From Goodfellowiella coeruleoviolacea (GTDB taxonomy: Bacteria > Actinomycetota > Actinomycetes > Mycobacteriales > Pseudonocardiaceae), in assembly GCF_024171785.1 (NCBI RefSeq), contig NZ_JAMTCK010000027.1, positions 1 to 60,653 of the forward strand: DNA of 60,653 nucleotides, given 5' to 3'. The translations under genes and the position numbers were made by a program. Positions 48,871-57,786 of the stretch are shown here, one piece after another. How positions within the stretch are numbered: position 1 is the first letter of the stretch; each line of letters starts with the position of its first letter. The notes beneath the pieces are model-generated. The model saw only the letters and a program-made list of their open reading frames with translations, was not told where the DNA came from and ran no database searches.

Positions 48871-50550
48871 TCACGAGCCCAACGCCACCCGCCGGGCCAG
48901 GCCGAGAGGCAGCGCGCCCGACCCGGCGATGGTGTCGTGGAAGGACCGCAGCACCGCGTTGCCGCCCCGGTCCCCGCCCGGTGCCCGGCTACCCGCGTTG
49001 GCCGCCAGGTAGTCGGCCCGGATCTGGTTGATCTCCAGCGCGCCGGTCAGGTAGGCCGGGGCCTGGGTCGGCCACGCGCAGTACCGGCTGACCTCGGCGG
49101 CGGCGGTCTCCGGCGGCAGCGACGCCTTGCCGCTCATGTGCGCCTCGGCCTGCTCCACGGTCATGTCGCCGCAGTGCAGCGCGGTGTCCACCACGATCCG
49201 GGCGGCCCGGAAGATCCGCGCCTCCAGGTGGCCCAGCTGCTGGCCCAGGTCGGTGAAGAAGCCGTGCTCGGCCAGCAGTTGCTCGGCGTACAGCGCCCAG
49301 CCCTCGGAGAAGTACGGCGTGCGGAACACCTTGCGGACCGTGCGGGGGTTGCCGGCCAGCCAGGACAGGTGCCAGTGGTGGCCGGGGTAGGCCTCGTGCA
49401 CCGCGATGGTCACCAGCTGGCTGCGCGAGTTGCCGCGCAGCCGGGCCCGCACCTGCTCCTCGGTGTGCCCGTCCGGCGGGTACGGCACGAAGAAGTGGCC
49501 CACCCGCGACGCGGGCGCCAGCGGCGGCGGCGCCAGGTAGGCGGGCACCGCCAGCATGGGCCGCTGGAACACCGGTGCCGGCACCACCCGGCACTGCTCG
49601 CCCTCGGCCAGGGTGACCAGGCCGTGCTCGACCAGGAACGCCCTGGCGCGCTCGGCCGTGGCCGCGTACTCCGCGCGCATGGCCTCCAGGGTGGGCGGGT
49701 GGTCGTCCTGCAGGTCGGCCATGGCCCGGTGCCAGTCGGTGGGCTCCCGGTCGCTGGTGCGCGGCAGCCGCGCGGCCAGCTCCCGCATCCGCTGGTCGAG
49801 TTCCTCGTAGGCGGCCACGCCACGGCGGTGCAGTTCGGCCGCGTCGTAGCCGAGCAGCTCCCGCTCGGTCAGCAGGGTCGAGTACAGCCGCTCACCCATC
49901 CGCCAGTCGCCGCGCGCCCGGGTGGCGAAGTCGGTGAGAAAGCCCACCAGCTCGTCGAACGCCTCGGCCGCGGGTTCGGCCGCCGCGGCCAGCCGGGCCC
50001 GCAGCCGCTCGTCCGCCACTTCCGCGGGCAGCGTCCGGGTCAGGAAGCCCCGGGCGGTGCGGGCCTGGTCCAGGGCCCGCCGCACCAGCAGCGGCGCGGC
50101 CAGGTCGGGGTCCAGGTTGCGCCGGCACTCGGCCAGCACCCCGGGGACCTCGGCGAGCCTGGCCTCGGCCGAGGCCACCAGCTCCGGCTCCGGCCGCAAC
50201 CGGTGCAGGAACGCGTTGAACAGCGTGGTGAACACCGGCCGCAGGTAGACCACGGGGTCGCGGCGCCACTCCGGCCAGCCCGCCATGGCCCGCTCGCCGC
50301 GCAGCACCGCCACGAGCAGGTCGCGGTCCACCACGTCGGCCGGGTCCACCCCGTCGGTGGCGGCCGCGTCCAGCCTGGTCAGCCACTGCGCTGCGGCCTG
50401 CTCGCGGGCGGTGAAGCCGGTGGCGGAGAAGTCACCGAGGGTGTGGTCGTGCGCGAGCGAGCCCAGCGCGGTCGCCACCGCCGGGTGACTGTCCAGGTAC
50501 CAGTCGAGAAAGCCGGACACCAGGTCGGCAAGGGCAGTTCGATCTGTCAC
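48871..50550 (-). CDS. DUF885-family putative metallohydrolase
   Basis: The 559-residue protein belongs to DUF885: the zinc-like motif HEAYPGHHWHL lies near residue 387, followed by YFSEGWALYAEQLL near residue 420 whose Glu is the expected third ligand, and SRYCAWPTQAPAYLTGALEI near residue 487. Members are thought to be peptidases or related hydrolases of the M-type, but the substrate is unknown. No signal peptide is visible. It is divergent from the gene at 50595 with a 44-bp gap. Confidence 0.9.
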   Translation of the reverse strand: MTDRTALADLVSGFLDWYLDSHPAVATALGSLAHDHTLGDFSATGFTAREQAAAQWLTRLDAAATDGVDPADVVDRDLLVAVLRGERAMAGWPEWRRDPVVYLRPVFTTLFNAFLHRLRPEPELVASAEARLAEVPGVLAECRRNLDPDLAAPLLVRRALDQARTARGFLTRTLPAEVADERLRARLAAAAEPAAEAFDELVGFLTDFATRARGDWRMGERLYSTLLTERELLGYDAAELHRRGVAAYEELDQRMRELAARLPRTSDREPTDWHRAMADLQDDHPPTLEAMRAEYAATAERARAFLVEHGLVTLAEGEQCRVVPAPVFQRPMLAVPAYLAPPPLAPASRVGHFFVPYPPDGHTEEQVRARLRGNSRSQLVTIAVHEAYPGHHWHLSWLAGNPRTVRKVFRTPYFSEGWALYAEQLLAEHGFFTDLGQQLGHLEARIFRAARIVVDTALHCGDMTVEQAEAHMSGKASLPPETAAAEVSRYCAWPTQAPAYLTGALEINQIRADYLAANAGSRAPGGDRGGNAVLRSFHDTIAGSGALPLGLARRVALGS

Positions 50551-50581
50551 AGGAGCGAAACTAGTGCCCCCGCCGGCCGAT

Positions 50582-50587
50582 TAAGCT
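50582..50587 (+). promoter_or_regulatory. -10 box for the leaderless gene at 50595
   Basis: TAAGCT ends 7 nt before the GTG at 50595 and no SD is present. Confidence 0.5.
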
Positions 50588-50594
50588 TCGATGC

Positions 50595-50924
50595 GTGGCA
50601 GATCAGGATGCGTCAGACACCGAGACGACCACGCCCGGCGCGCCCCCGCGCGCGGTGCGCACCGCGACCGAGTTCGTCGCCGCCCACGGCGCGCCAGCCC
50701 GTGCCGTGGTGGAGCGCCTTGGCCGGGCCGGCGCGCGGGTCGTGCTGGTCGGCGCGGACGGCGCGCTCGGCGACGTGGTGGTGCCCGACGTCGCCACCGG
50801 CGAGGCGGTCTGCGCGGCCGTGCCCGACCTGAAGCTGACCGAGTGGGACCGGGACACCACGGCCGCCGTGACCATCGGCGCTGAGCACCGCCGTCGCATG
50901 GCCGGCCCGAGGGCACGCCGATGA
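50595..50924 (+). CDS. Small conserved actinobacterial protein, function unknown
   Basis: The 109-residue protein has an acidic start (MADQDASDTETTT), a compact core with ARVVLVGADGALGDVVVPDV near residue 46 and a basic end. I recognise no named domain. Its last codons overlap the ATG of the ATP-grasp gene by four bases, so the two form an operon with a leaderless first gene. Confidence 0.7.
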   Translation: MADQDASDTETTTPGAPPRAVRTATEFVAAHGAPARAVVERLGRAGARVVLVGADGALGDVVVPDVATGEAVCAAVPDLKLTEWDRDTTAAVTIGAEHRRRMAGPRARR

Positions 50925-51847
50925 GCCTGACCGCCGCGACCACCGCCGCACCACCCGTCAGACCCGGTCCGCCCACGGTGGTGCTGGCCAGCTGCCGGGA
51001 CCTGCCCACCGGCGACGGTGACGAGAGCGCGCTGCTGCCCGCGCTGGCCGAGATCGGCGTGCACGTGGAGTGGGCCGCCTGGGACGAGCGGCCCGAGCGG
51101 TTCGACAGCGCCGACCTGGTGGTGCTGCGCGCCACCTGGGACTACCCGCAGCGCCGGGACGAGTTCCTGGCCTGGTGCGACTCGGTGCCGACGCTGGTCA
51201 ACCCGGCCGAGGTGGCCCGCTGGAACACCGACAAGAGCTACCTGGTCGACCTGGCCAGGGCCGGGGTGCCGGTGGTGCCCACCGAGGTGGTCGCGCCGGG
51301 TGAGACGCCCCGCTGGCCGCTGGGCGAGTTCGTGGTCAAGCCGGCCGTGGGCGCCGGCTCCCGAGGTGCCGCGCGGTTCGCCGAGGACACCCACCAGGCC
51401 GCCGCCGACCACCTGGCCGACCTGCACGCGCGGGGCGGTGCCGCCATCGTGCAGCCCTACCAGCCCTCGGTGGACGTGGAGGGCGAGATGGCGCTGGTCT
51501 TCTTCGCCGGCACGTACTCGCACGCGTTCGCCAAGGGTCCGATGCTGCGCCGGGACGCGGCCACCGACGGCTCCGGCCTGTTCGTCACCGAGCGGCTGGC
51601 CCCGGCCGAACCCGACCCGGCGCGCCGGCGGGTGGCCGAGGACGCCATGGACGCGGCCAGCCACCTGCTCGGCCTGCGCCGCACCGACCTGCTCTACGCG
51701 CGCGTGGACGTGGTGCGCGACCACAACGGCCGGCCCATGGTCCTGGAACTGGAGCTGACCGAGCCCTCCCTGGGCCTGCGCCAGACCGACCCGGCCGCGG
51801 CACTGCGCCTGGCCTCGGCCATCCGCGCCGCCCTGACCCAGCGCTGA
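50921..51847 (+). CDS. ATP-grasp enzyme (glutathione synthetase-like)
   Basis: The 308-residue protein has the ATP-grasp build: a Rossmann-like start, LRATWDYPQRRDEFLAWC near residue 68, the ATP-binding Lys in EFVVKPAVGAGSRGAARF near residue 137, IVQPYQPSVDVEGEMALVFF near residue 176 and the metal-binding VLELELTEPSLGL near residue 274. ATP-grasp enzymes join a carboxylate to an amine or thiol with ATP. Its partners are only the small protein at 50595 and it may modify that protein or a small molecule; this is inference. Confidence 0.88.
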   Translation: MSLTAATTAAPPVRPGPPTVVLASCRDLPTGDGDESALLPALAEIGVHVEWAAWDERPERFDSADLVVLRATWDYPQRRDEFLAWCDSVPTLVNPAEVARWNTDKSYLVDLARAGVPVVPTEVVAPGETPRWPLGEFVVKPAVGAGSRGAARFAEDTHQAAADHLADLHARGGAAIVQPYQPSVDVEGEMALVFFAGTYSHAFAKGPMLRRDAATDGSGLFVTERLAPAEPDPARRRVAEDAMDAASHLLGLRRTDLLYARVDVVRDHNGRPMVLELELTEPSLGLRQTDPAAALRLASAIRAALTQR

Positions 51848-51922
51848 CCCCGCCCGCCCACCCGGGTGTGCGGGGGCTCGCCCCACCCGTCGATCTTCGA
51901 TACGCTCCTCTCACATTGCGTG

Positions 51923-51938
51923 TTCAGTGTGAACTGAA
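51923..51938. promoter_or_regulatory. Palindrome TTCAGT-N4-ACTGAA upstream of the regulator
   Basis: A perfect 6-bp inverted repeat sits 16 nt before the start of the GbsR-like gene and just after a TACGCT -10-like box (51901-51906). Its position fits autoregulation. Confidence 0.5.
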
Positions 51939-51954
51939 GTCGATCGGAGGGGTC

Positions 51955-52419
51955 GTGAGCGTCGAACGGGAGACTCGGCTGTCCGCCTGGGTCGAGCGGG
52001 TGGCCGCGCACTTCACGCAGGAGGGCATCCCGCTGATCGGGGGCCGGATCATGGGCTACCTGCTGGTGTGCGACCCGCCGGAGCGGACCGCGGCCGAGCT
52101 GTCCGAGGAGCTGGAGGCCAGCAGCGGCTCGATCAGCACCAACCTCAAGCTGCTGGTCAACATGGAACTGGTGACCAAGAAGACCAGGCGGGGCCGGGAC
52201 GCCGCGCTGTACCGGATCGACGAGAAGCGCTGGGCCGACATGGTGCAGCGCCGGCTGGACGCCATGATCGGGGTGCGCGAGCTGACCAGGGCGGGCATGC
52301 AGTTGCTCTCCGGTGACCCGCACCGCGCCCACCGGCTGCGCACCGTGGACGAGCTGTACACCTGGCTGGCCGGTGAACTGACCGAGCTGTGGGAGCGCCG
52401 GCCGCAGCCACCCCGCTGA
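51955..52419 (+). CDS. GbsR/MarR-type winged-helix regulator
   Basis: The 154-residue protein has an N-terminal helix and a winged helix with LLVCDPPERTAAELSEELEA near residue 37 followed by SGSISTNLKLLVNMELVTKK. It resembles the regulator at 18501-19028 in length and motifs. GGAGGGG precedes the GTG at 51955; the frame opens further upstream without conservation. It converges on ctaA, and no obvious target gene is adjacent other than itself. Confidence 0.88.
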   Translation: MSVERETRLSAWVERVAAHFTQEGIPLIGGRIMGYLLVCDPPERTAAELSEELEASSGSISTNLKLLVNMELVTKKTRRGRDAALYRIDEKRWADMVQRRLDAMIGVRELTRAGMQLLSGDPHRAHRLRTVDELYTWLAGELTELWERRPQPPR

Positions 52420-52486
52420 CCCGTGCGCGAGGACCCGTGAGCGCGGCGGGCCGACCCGAGCGCGGCCGAGTGCCGGTGCGGTGCGG

Positions 52487-53488
52487 TCAGGCCGAGATCG
52501 GCGTGCTGTCGACCCGCTCGGCGGCCACGTCCTGCTGTGCGGCGGCCGGTCCCGCCGGCGGGGTCGGGGCGGGCACCGGCCCCCGGTCGCGGCAGGCCAC
52601 CCACACCGCGGTGGTGGCCATCACCACCAGGGTCGCACCCAGCACGTGCAGCACGACCATCACCTCGGGCACCCCGGCCAGGTACTGGACCATGCCCAGC
52701 GCGCCCTGGGCCAGCACGACCGCGACCAGCACCCAGTAGCTGCGGCGCAGCGCGGTGTGGGCGGCGACGGCACGCAGGGTGAAGCCCAGCGCGACCAGCA
52801 TGCCCAGGTACACGAACAGCAGGTCGGCGTGCAGCTGGGCGAGCGAGGACACCGGCAGCTCCAGCCGGGGGGTGTCGGCGTCGCCGCCGTGCGGGCCGGC
52901 CGCGGTCACCAGGGTCCCGGCCACCAGCATCGCGTACAGCACCACCACGAACACCCAGCGCAGCGCCAGCAGCGGGCGGGGCACCAGCGGCCGCGGTGGC
53001 TCGTCGCCCTCACCCACGGCCTTGACCAGCAGCGCGGCCAGCCAGATCAGCACCATGGACGGCAGGAAGTGCAGCGCCACGGTCCACCAGACCAGGCCGG
53101 CCAGCACGGTGATGCCGCCCACCACGGCCTGGACCACCACACCCAGCGGCATGGTCAGCGACAGCAGCAGCACCCGGCGCCGCCTCGGCCTGGCCAGCAG
53201 CGCCGCGATGAAGCACAGCGCGCCGGCGATGCCGACCACGCCGAACAGCAGGCGGTTGCCGAACTCCACCCACTGGTGGAACGCGCTCAGTTCGGGGTGG
53301 GCGACCGGCACCCAGCTGCCCGGCACGCACTCCGGCCAGGTCGGACAGCCCAGTCCGGACCCGGTCACGCGAACCACCGAACCGGTCACCGAGACCACGG
53401 AGTTCGCGACCAGCGCGGCGATGGCGAAGCCGCGCTGCAGCCGGACGCTGGGGGAGGGGAGACGGGACAACCACGACGAGCCGGGCAC
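52487..53488 (-). CDS. ctaA: Heme A synthase (CtaA/Cox15 family)
   Basis: It oxidises heme O to heme A for cytochrome aa3 oxidase. The 333-residue protein has about eight transmembrane helices. The family motif TGSVVRVTGSGLGCPTWPEC lies near residue 36 (the Cys pair of the extracytoplasmic loop), and conserved His residues are at HQWVEFGNRLL near residue 71, HFLPSM, LAQLHADL and VVLHVLGA. The GTG at 53488 follows a -10 box by 6 nt; an upstream frame to 53557 is not conserved. It pairs functionally with ctaB at 43043. Confidence 0.94.
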   Translation of the reverse strand: MPGSSWLSRLPSPSVRLQRGFAIAALVANSVVSVTGSVVRVTGSGLGCPTWPECVPGSWVPVAHPELSAFHQWVEFGNRLLFGVVGIAGALCFIAALLARPRRRRVLLLSLTMPLGVVVQAVVGGITVLAGLVWWTVALHFLPSMVLIWLAALLVKAVGEGDEPPRPLVPRPLLALRWVFVVVLYAMLVAGTLVTAAGPHGGDADTPRLELPVSSLAQLHADLLFVYLGMLVALGFTLRAVAAHTALRRSYWVLVAVVLAQGALGMVQYLAGVPEVMVVLHVLGATLVVMATTAVWVACRDRGPVPAPTPPAGPAAAQQDVAAERVDSTPISA

Positions 53489-53494
53489 GGGCCG

Positions 53495-53500
53495 ATGGTA
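53495..53500 (-). promoter_or_regulatory. -10 box for leaderless ctaA
   Basis: On the minus strand TACCAT ends 6 nt before the GTG of ctaA and no SD is seen. Confidence 0.55.
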
Positions 53501-53563
53501 GGTCGCACCAGCTGAGAGCCGGTGCCCGGCCACCCCCAAGGGTGACACCGGTCTCACCGACCG

Positions 53564-54376
53564 TCAGGTGAGCCTGGTGGTGCGGGAGGCGACCAGCGCG
53601 CCGACCGCGGTCCAGGCCAGCAGGGCGACGACCGGCTGCCAGCCGGGCGCGGCGGCCTCGGCCAGCGCCGCCTGCAGGCCGTTGACGAGCGCACCCGAGG
53701 GCAGCCACGCCACCAGGTCGGTGGCCCAGCCGGGCAGCGTGCCCGGTGCCAGGGCGATGCCGCCGACCATGAGCAGCACGAACCACAGGACGTTGGCCAG
53801 CGCCAGCACCAGCTCCGCCTTGAGCGCGCCGCCGACGAGCACGCCCAGCGCGCCGAAGGCCAGGGTGCCGAGCAGGACCAGCGGCACGGTCCAGGCCAGC
53901 CCCACCAGGGTGGGCTGCCAGCCGAGGGCCAGGGCGATCGCGCCGAGCACGACCAGCTGCACCACGACCACGAGCACGGCGGCCACCAGCCGGCCGGCCA
54001 CCAGCAGCCAGCGGGGCAGCGCGGTGGCGGCGAGCCGTTTGAGCACGCCGTAGCGGCGGTCGAAGCCCAGTGCGATGGCCTGTCCGGTGAACGCCGAGGA
54101 CATCACCGCCAGCGCGAAGATCCGCGCGGTGACCGAGGCCACCCGGGGCTCGGGCATCGGCAGGACCCGCAGCAGGCTCAGGCCGACCAGCAGGGCCGCC
54201 GGGATCAGCAGGGTGAGCAGCACCTGTTCCCCGTTGCGCAGGGTCAGCCGCGCCTCGGTGCGGGCGTGGGCCAGCAGCATCCGGCCCAGTGCGCCACGCC
54301 CGGGGGCCGGTCGGAACGTGCCCCGCTGGAACCTCGCCGCCTGCGCCACCCGTTCTCCTTGCACCTGGCTGTTCAT
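53564..54376 (-). CDS. ABC-2 type exporter permease (DrrB-like)
   Basis: The 270-residue protein has six hydrophobic helices (from about residue 50 to the end) and the ABC-2 features FTGQAIALGFDRRYGVLKRLAA-type region near residue 95, which is the coupling segment. Such permeases export drugs, lipids or lipid-linked molecules. Its ATG shares one base with the ATPase stop. With the upstream ATPase it forms a two-component exporter. Confidence 0.9.
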   Translation of the reverse strand: MNSQVQGERVAQAARFQRGTFRPAPGRGALGRMLLAHARTEARLTLRNGEQVLLTLLIPAALLVGLSLLRVLPMPEPRVASVTARIFALAVMSSAFTGQAIALGFDRRYGVLKRLAATALPRWLLVAGRLVAAVLVVVVQLVVLGAIALALGWQPTLVGLAWTVPLVLLGTLAFGALGVLVGGALKAELVLALANVLWFVLLMVGGIALAPGTLPGWATDLVAWLPSGALVNGLQAALAEAAAPGWQPVVALLAWTAVGALVASRTTRLT

Positions 54377-55311
54377 CAGCGAAGCTCCCGGCCGGTGAGT
54401 TCGAGGAACACGTCCTCCAGACTGCGCTTGGCCACGTGCATCTCCTCGGCGAGCACCCCGTGCTGCGCGCACCACGCGGTGACGGTGGACACCACCTGCG
54501 GGTCGATCCGGCCCTCCACCAGGTACCCGCCCGGGGTGATCTCGCGGACCGCGCACCCCTCGGGCAGGGCGTCGCGCAGCAACCGCACGTCCAGTCCGGT
54601 GCGGGCGCGGAAGCGCAGCTGCTGGTGGTCGCTGTCGCCGGCGGTCAGCTCCGCCGGGGTGCCCGCGGCCACCACCTGGCCGCGGTCCACGATCACCACC
54701 TGGTCGGCCAGTGCCTCGGCCTCGTCCATCAGGTGGGTGGTGAGCAGCACGCTCACCCCGTCGGCGCGCAGCGCGGTGACCAGGTCCCAGACCAGCCGCC
54801 GGGCCTGCGGGTCCATTCCGGCGGTCGGCTCGTCCAGGAACACCAGCTCGGGCCGGCCGACCAGGGCGCAGGCCAGGGACAGCCGCTGCTGCTGCCCGCC
54901 GGACAGCCGCTTGTAGGGGGTGCGCCCGGCCGAGGTCAGGCCGAGGGTGTCGAGCAGCCACCCGGGGTCGATGGGATTGGCGGCGCACGCGGCGACCAGG
55001 CGCAGCATCTCCTCGGCCCGCACCCCGGGGTAGGCGCCGCCGCCCTGCGGCATCACCCCGATCCGGGGTCGCAGGGCGGAGCCCTGGGCGAGCGGGTCAA
55101 GGCCGAGCACGCGGACGGTGCCGGCGTCGGGGCGCAGGAAGCCCTCGCACACCTCGACCGTGGTGGTCTTGCCGGCCCCGTTGGGGCCGAGCAGGGCGAG
55201 CACCGAGCCGCGGTCGACGACCAGGTCGAGCCCGTCGACGGCGACCGTTGATCCGTAGCGCTTGACCAGCCCGGACACCTCAACGGCGGTGTGCTGCTGG
55301 TTCGAACTCAC
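54376..55311 (-). CDS. ABC transporter ATP-binding protein (DrrA-like)
   Basis: The 311-residue ATPase has Walker A GPNGAGKTTT near residue 43, signature LSGGQQQRLSLA near residue 138, Walker B LVFLDEPTAGMD near residue 158 and the H-loop TTHLMDEAE. Residues 215-311 form the DrrA-type C-terminal domain. Its neighbour is the ABC-2 permease. I chose the GTG at 55311, which lies 8 nt after a -10 box; an upstream extension to 55497 is not conserved. The substrate is unknown. Confidence 0.94.
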   Translation of the reverse strand: MSSNQQHTAVEVSGLVKRYGSTVAVDGLDLVVDRGSVLALLGPNGAGKTTTVEVCEGFLRPDAGTVRVLGLDPLAQGSALRPRIGVMPQGGGAYPGVRAEEMLRLVAACAANPIDPGWLLDTLGLTSAGRTPYKRLSGGQQQRLSLACALVGRPELVFLDEPTAGMDPQARRLVWDLVTALRADGVSVLLTTHLMDEAEALADQVVIVDRGQVVAAGTPAELTAGDSDHQQLRFRARTGLDVRLLRDALPEGCAVREITPGGYLVEGRIDPQVVSTVTAWCAQHGVLAEEMHVAKRSLEDVFLELTGRELR

Positions 55312-55888
55312 GGGCCGACAGCCTAGGGCGTGGGCCTGCCGGCCCGGTCGGCAGCCTGGCCGCACCGGGCGGGGTGTCCGGTCGCGGACCACCCGCCGCA
55401 CATGTCTGACGCGGTCGATTCCGTCAGATATGCCCGGACTGGCCCTGACATCGCTGGTGGCCGGGGCCCTGCCGACGTGGCCGGGCTGGGAGAACATGAA
55501 TTGATGTCATGATTTTTGGTGTTCCGGACAGGGGTGACCGGATCTGTTTCTCCGTTTGTCGGGATGTTGTTTGTCCGACGCCGTCGGTGTTTCACCCGAA
55601 CGTGTCATTGCGAGCCTCGAAACAGCCGCGCCGCGATAGGCCTGAACGGGCTCGCCGGTCTGGTCCGACCTGCCGTTCGCATTTCGTTGGGGCCCTGTTC
55701 ACCGCATTGATTTCCGGCGGCTTACCGCTCGATGCGTGGGAGCTGTCAGCGTAGACAACAGCTGCCGGCATGGTCGCTGACCTGGCCGGTGGCCAGGCGA
55801 ACCCGGTCCGCCACTCAGGGGGAGATCAGGGTCGAGCCAGGGTTGTTCCCGATAGTCCGAGCAGACCGTTCCGGCACAGGATTGGGGC
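55312..55888. other. Divergent intergenic region with a locally AT-richer core
   Basis: About 580 bp between the ABC operon and the DUF998 operon have no supported gene. The part from about 55495 to 55740 is visibly lower in GC than the rest of the window. It holds a hairpin AGCTGT/ACAGCT (55741-55746 with 55758-55763) and another, CCTGGCC/GGCCAGG (55781-55787 with 55791-55797). A possible 81-codon frame from 55509 lacks an SD and conserved content. Confidence 0.6.
55320..55325 (-). promoter_or_regulatory. -10 box for the ABC exporter operon
   Basis: On the minus strand TAGGCT ends 8 nt before the GTG at 55311 and there is no SD, consistent with a leaderless mRNA. Confidence 0.5.
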
Positions 55889-56755
55889 GTGGCGGAGATG
55901 AGGGAAGCCAACAAGCCGAGGGCGGTGCCGTTATCCGGTGCCCACCGGCCCGTCGACGCGGATAGCGGGGCGGTGATCGAACGGGAAAGCGCCGATCCGG
56001 TCGCGGTTTCCGCGCGCCGCGTCTCACCCTTTTCCGCCTTTCTCGCGATCACCGGCGCGGCCCTGTGCCCGCTGCCCGTGGTCTACCTGCACATGTCCTC
56101 CAGCGGTCAGATCAGTCCGGTCGACCTGACCGTCAGCGACTACGTGTCGGTCCCCCACGGCGGCGAGCTGCTCGCGGTGAGCATCCTGTCCCTGGTCGTG
56201 TCCTCGCTGGCGCTGCTGGCCGGCCTGGCCGCGAGCGCCGTTCCCCGGCTGGGGGCGGTGCGCGCCCTCTGCTACGCGTGGTGCCTCGGCCTGGTCACCG
56301 CCCTGGTCTTCCCCACCGACCCGATCGGCAGCCCGATCTCCTGGATGGGCGTGGTGCACCGGTACGCCGGCGGCATCTTCTTCGCCTGCGTGCCGGTGGC
56401 CGGCTGGCTGCTGCACTCCCGGTTCCGGGAGAGCCCGCACTGGAGCGGCGTGGCCACCACCACCAGGCGGCTGGCCATGGCCAGCGGCGTGATCAGCGTC
56501 GCGTTCCTGCTCAGCCACGTGCCGGCCACCCTTCCCGGCCTGCCCGGCGCCGAGGTGATCGGGCACGTGCTCCAGCGCGGCGTGTGCGAACGCGTGCTGC
56601 TGCTCACCAACATCTGGCTGATGCTGGCGCTGGGCGTCCACCTGCTGCGGCTGGCCAGGGACCACCAGCACACCGGCGTCCGGTGGGCGCCGGCCGGCCC
56701 CGGTGAGACCGGCGGCGAGCCGCACCACCCCACTGCCGGGGGGTGGCGGCGATGA
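55889..56755 (+). CDS. DUF998-like integral membrane protein
   Basis: The 288-residue protein has a hydrophilic start (residues 1-45) and about six hydrophobic helices, with VSDYVSVPHGGELLAVSIL near residue 81 and VHRYAGGIFFACVPVAG near residue 156, the pattern of DUF998 proteins. Their function is unknown. No SD is evident before the GTG and an ATG 10 nt downstream is out of frame. Its stop overlaps the ATG of the next gene by four bases, making it the first of a three-gene operon. Confidence 0.8.
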   Translation: MAEMREANKPRAVPLSGAHRPVDADSGAVIERESADPVAVSARRVSPFSAFLAITGAALCPLPVVYLHMSSSGQISPVDLTVSDYVSVPHGGELLAVSILSLVVSSLALLAGLAASAVPRLGAVRALCYAWCLGLVTALVFPTDPIGSPISWMGVVHRYAGGIFFACVPVAGWLLHSRFRESPHWSGVATTTRRLAMASGVISVAFLLSHVPATLPGLPGAEVIGHVLQRGVCERVLLLTNIWLMLALGVHLLRLARDHQHTGVRWAPAGPGETGGEPHHPTAGGWRR

Positions 56756-57786
56756 CGCTGGTCGTGGGCGTGCTCCTGGCCACGCTGGGTGCCGCCGCCA
56801 ACGCCGTGGCCGCGCTGCTGCAGCACAACGCGGTGCGCGCCACCGCCGAGCAGAGCGCACTGCGCCTGGCCGCGCTGCGCCGACTGCTGGCGAACCGCCG
56901 CTGGCTGGCCGGACTGGCCGCGCTGGTCACCGGCGCCGGCCTGCACGCGATCGCCCTGGGCCTGGCACCGCTGACGGTGATCCAGCCGGTGGGGGTGCTC
57001 GCCCTGGGGATGACCGTGCTGCTCACCGCCAAGGCCACCGGCGTCCGCCCGAGCCTGCCCGTGGTGGTCGCGGCCACCGCGAGCACCACCGGAGTCGGCG
57101 CGTTCGTGGTGCTGGCCGCGGGCAGTTCGGTGGACACCCCGGTCACGCCGTCCGCGGTGGCCGTGGCCGCGCTGCTGGGCACCGGGGCGGTCGCGGTGCT
57201 CGCCGCACTGGGCGCGGCCGGCGGGCCACGCCTGCGCTGCCTGGCCTTCGCCACCTGCGGCGGCGTCTCCTACGGCCTGGTGTCGGTGCTGATGCGCGCG
57301 CTGTCCCAGCAGGTGCGGGCCGTCGGCCTGGACCCGGCGCTGCTGCTGCCCGCCCTGGGCATCGCCGGCGCCCTGCTGGTGGGCGGCTGGTTCATCCAGT
57401 ACGCCTACGCCAGCGGCCCGCCCGAGGTGGTGGTGGCCTGCCTGACCGTGGTCGACCCGCTGGTCGCGGTGGCCGTCGGGGTGGGCCTGCTCGGTGAGGC
57501 CGCCAACACCGGCCCGGTCACCGCCGGCCTCCAGGTCTGCTGCGCGCTGCTGGCCGCCACGGGCGTGGTGGCACTGGCCCGCCACCAGGTGCACCAGCCA
57601 CCCGCCGGCCCCGACCCGCACGGCCCGGGTGGCCCCGGCGCCCCGCGGCACCCCGGTCCGGCGGTGGACAGCCCCACCGGCCGCGAACTCGATCTCGTCA
57701 CCACCCACAGCGCGCCGTCCCACAGCGCGCCGTCCTACAGCGCGTCTTCCTACAGCGCACTTTCCTACGATGGGAGAAACCTGTGA
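56752..57786 (+). CDS. DMT-superfamily (EamA-like) membrane transporter
   Basis: The 344-residue protein has about nine to ten hydrophobic helices in two halves (GVLLATLGAAANAVAALLQ at the start; GGVSYGLVSVLMRALSQQ near residue 178), as in drug/metabolite transporters. After the last helix (about residue 283) comes a hydrophilic tail ending in five-residue units of the HSAPS/YSASS type encoded by a 15-bp repeat. It overlaps both neighbours by four bases. The substrate is unknown; the neighbouring glycosyltransferase suggests a sugar- or lipid-related role. Confidence 0.8.
   Translation: MTLVVGVLLATLGAAANAVAALLQHNAVRATAEQSALRLAALRRLLANRRWLAGLAALVTGAGLHAIALGLAPLTVIQPVGVLALGMTVLLTAKATGVRPSLPVVVAATASTTGVGAFVVLAAGSSVDTPVTPSAVAVAALLGTGAVAVLAALGAAGGPRLRCLAFATCGGVSYGLVSVLMRALSQQVRAVGLDPALLLPALGIAGALLVGGWFIQYAYASGPPEVVVACLTVVDPLVAVAVGVGLLGEAANTGPVTAGLQVCCALLAATGVVALARHQVHQPPAGPDPHGPGGPGAPRHPGPAVDSPTGRELDLVTTHSAPSHSAPSYSASSYSALSYDGRNL
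57706..57765 (+). repeat. Four 15-bp tandem repeats at the end of the DMT gene
   Basis: CACAGCGCGCCGTCC occurs twice exactly and then twice diverged (TACAGCGCGTCTTCC, TACAGCGCACTTTCC), coding for HSAPS, HSAPS, YSASS and YSALS. Copy number may vary between strains. Confidence 0.92.

Noticed and set aside
55509-55754. 81-codon plus-strand frame in the ABC-DUF998 intergenic region
   Set aside because: No SD, no -10 box at leaderless spacing, no conserved content; too weak to call.
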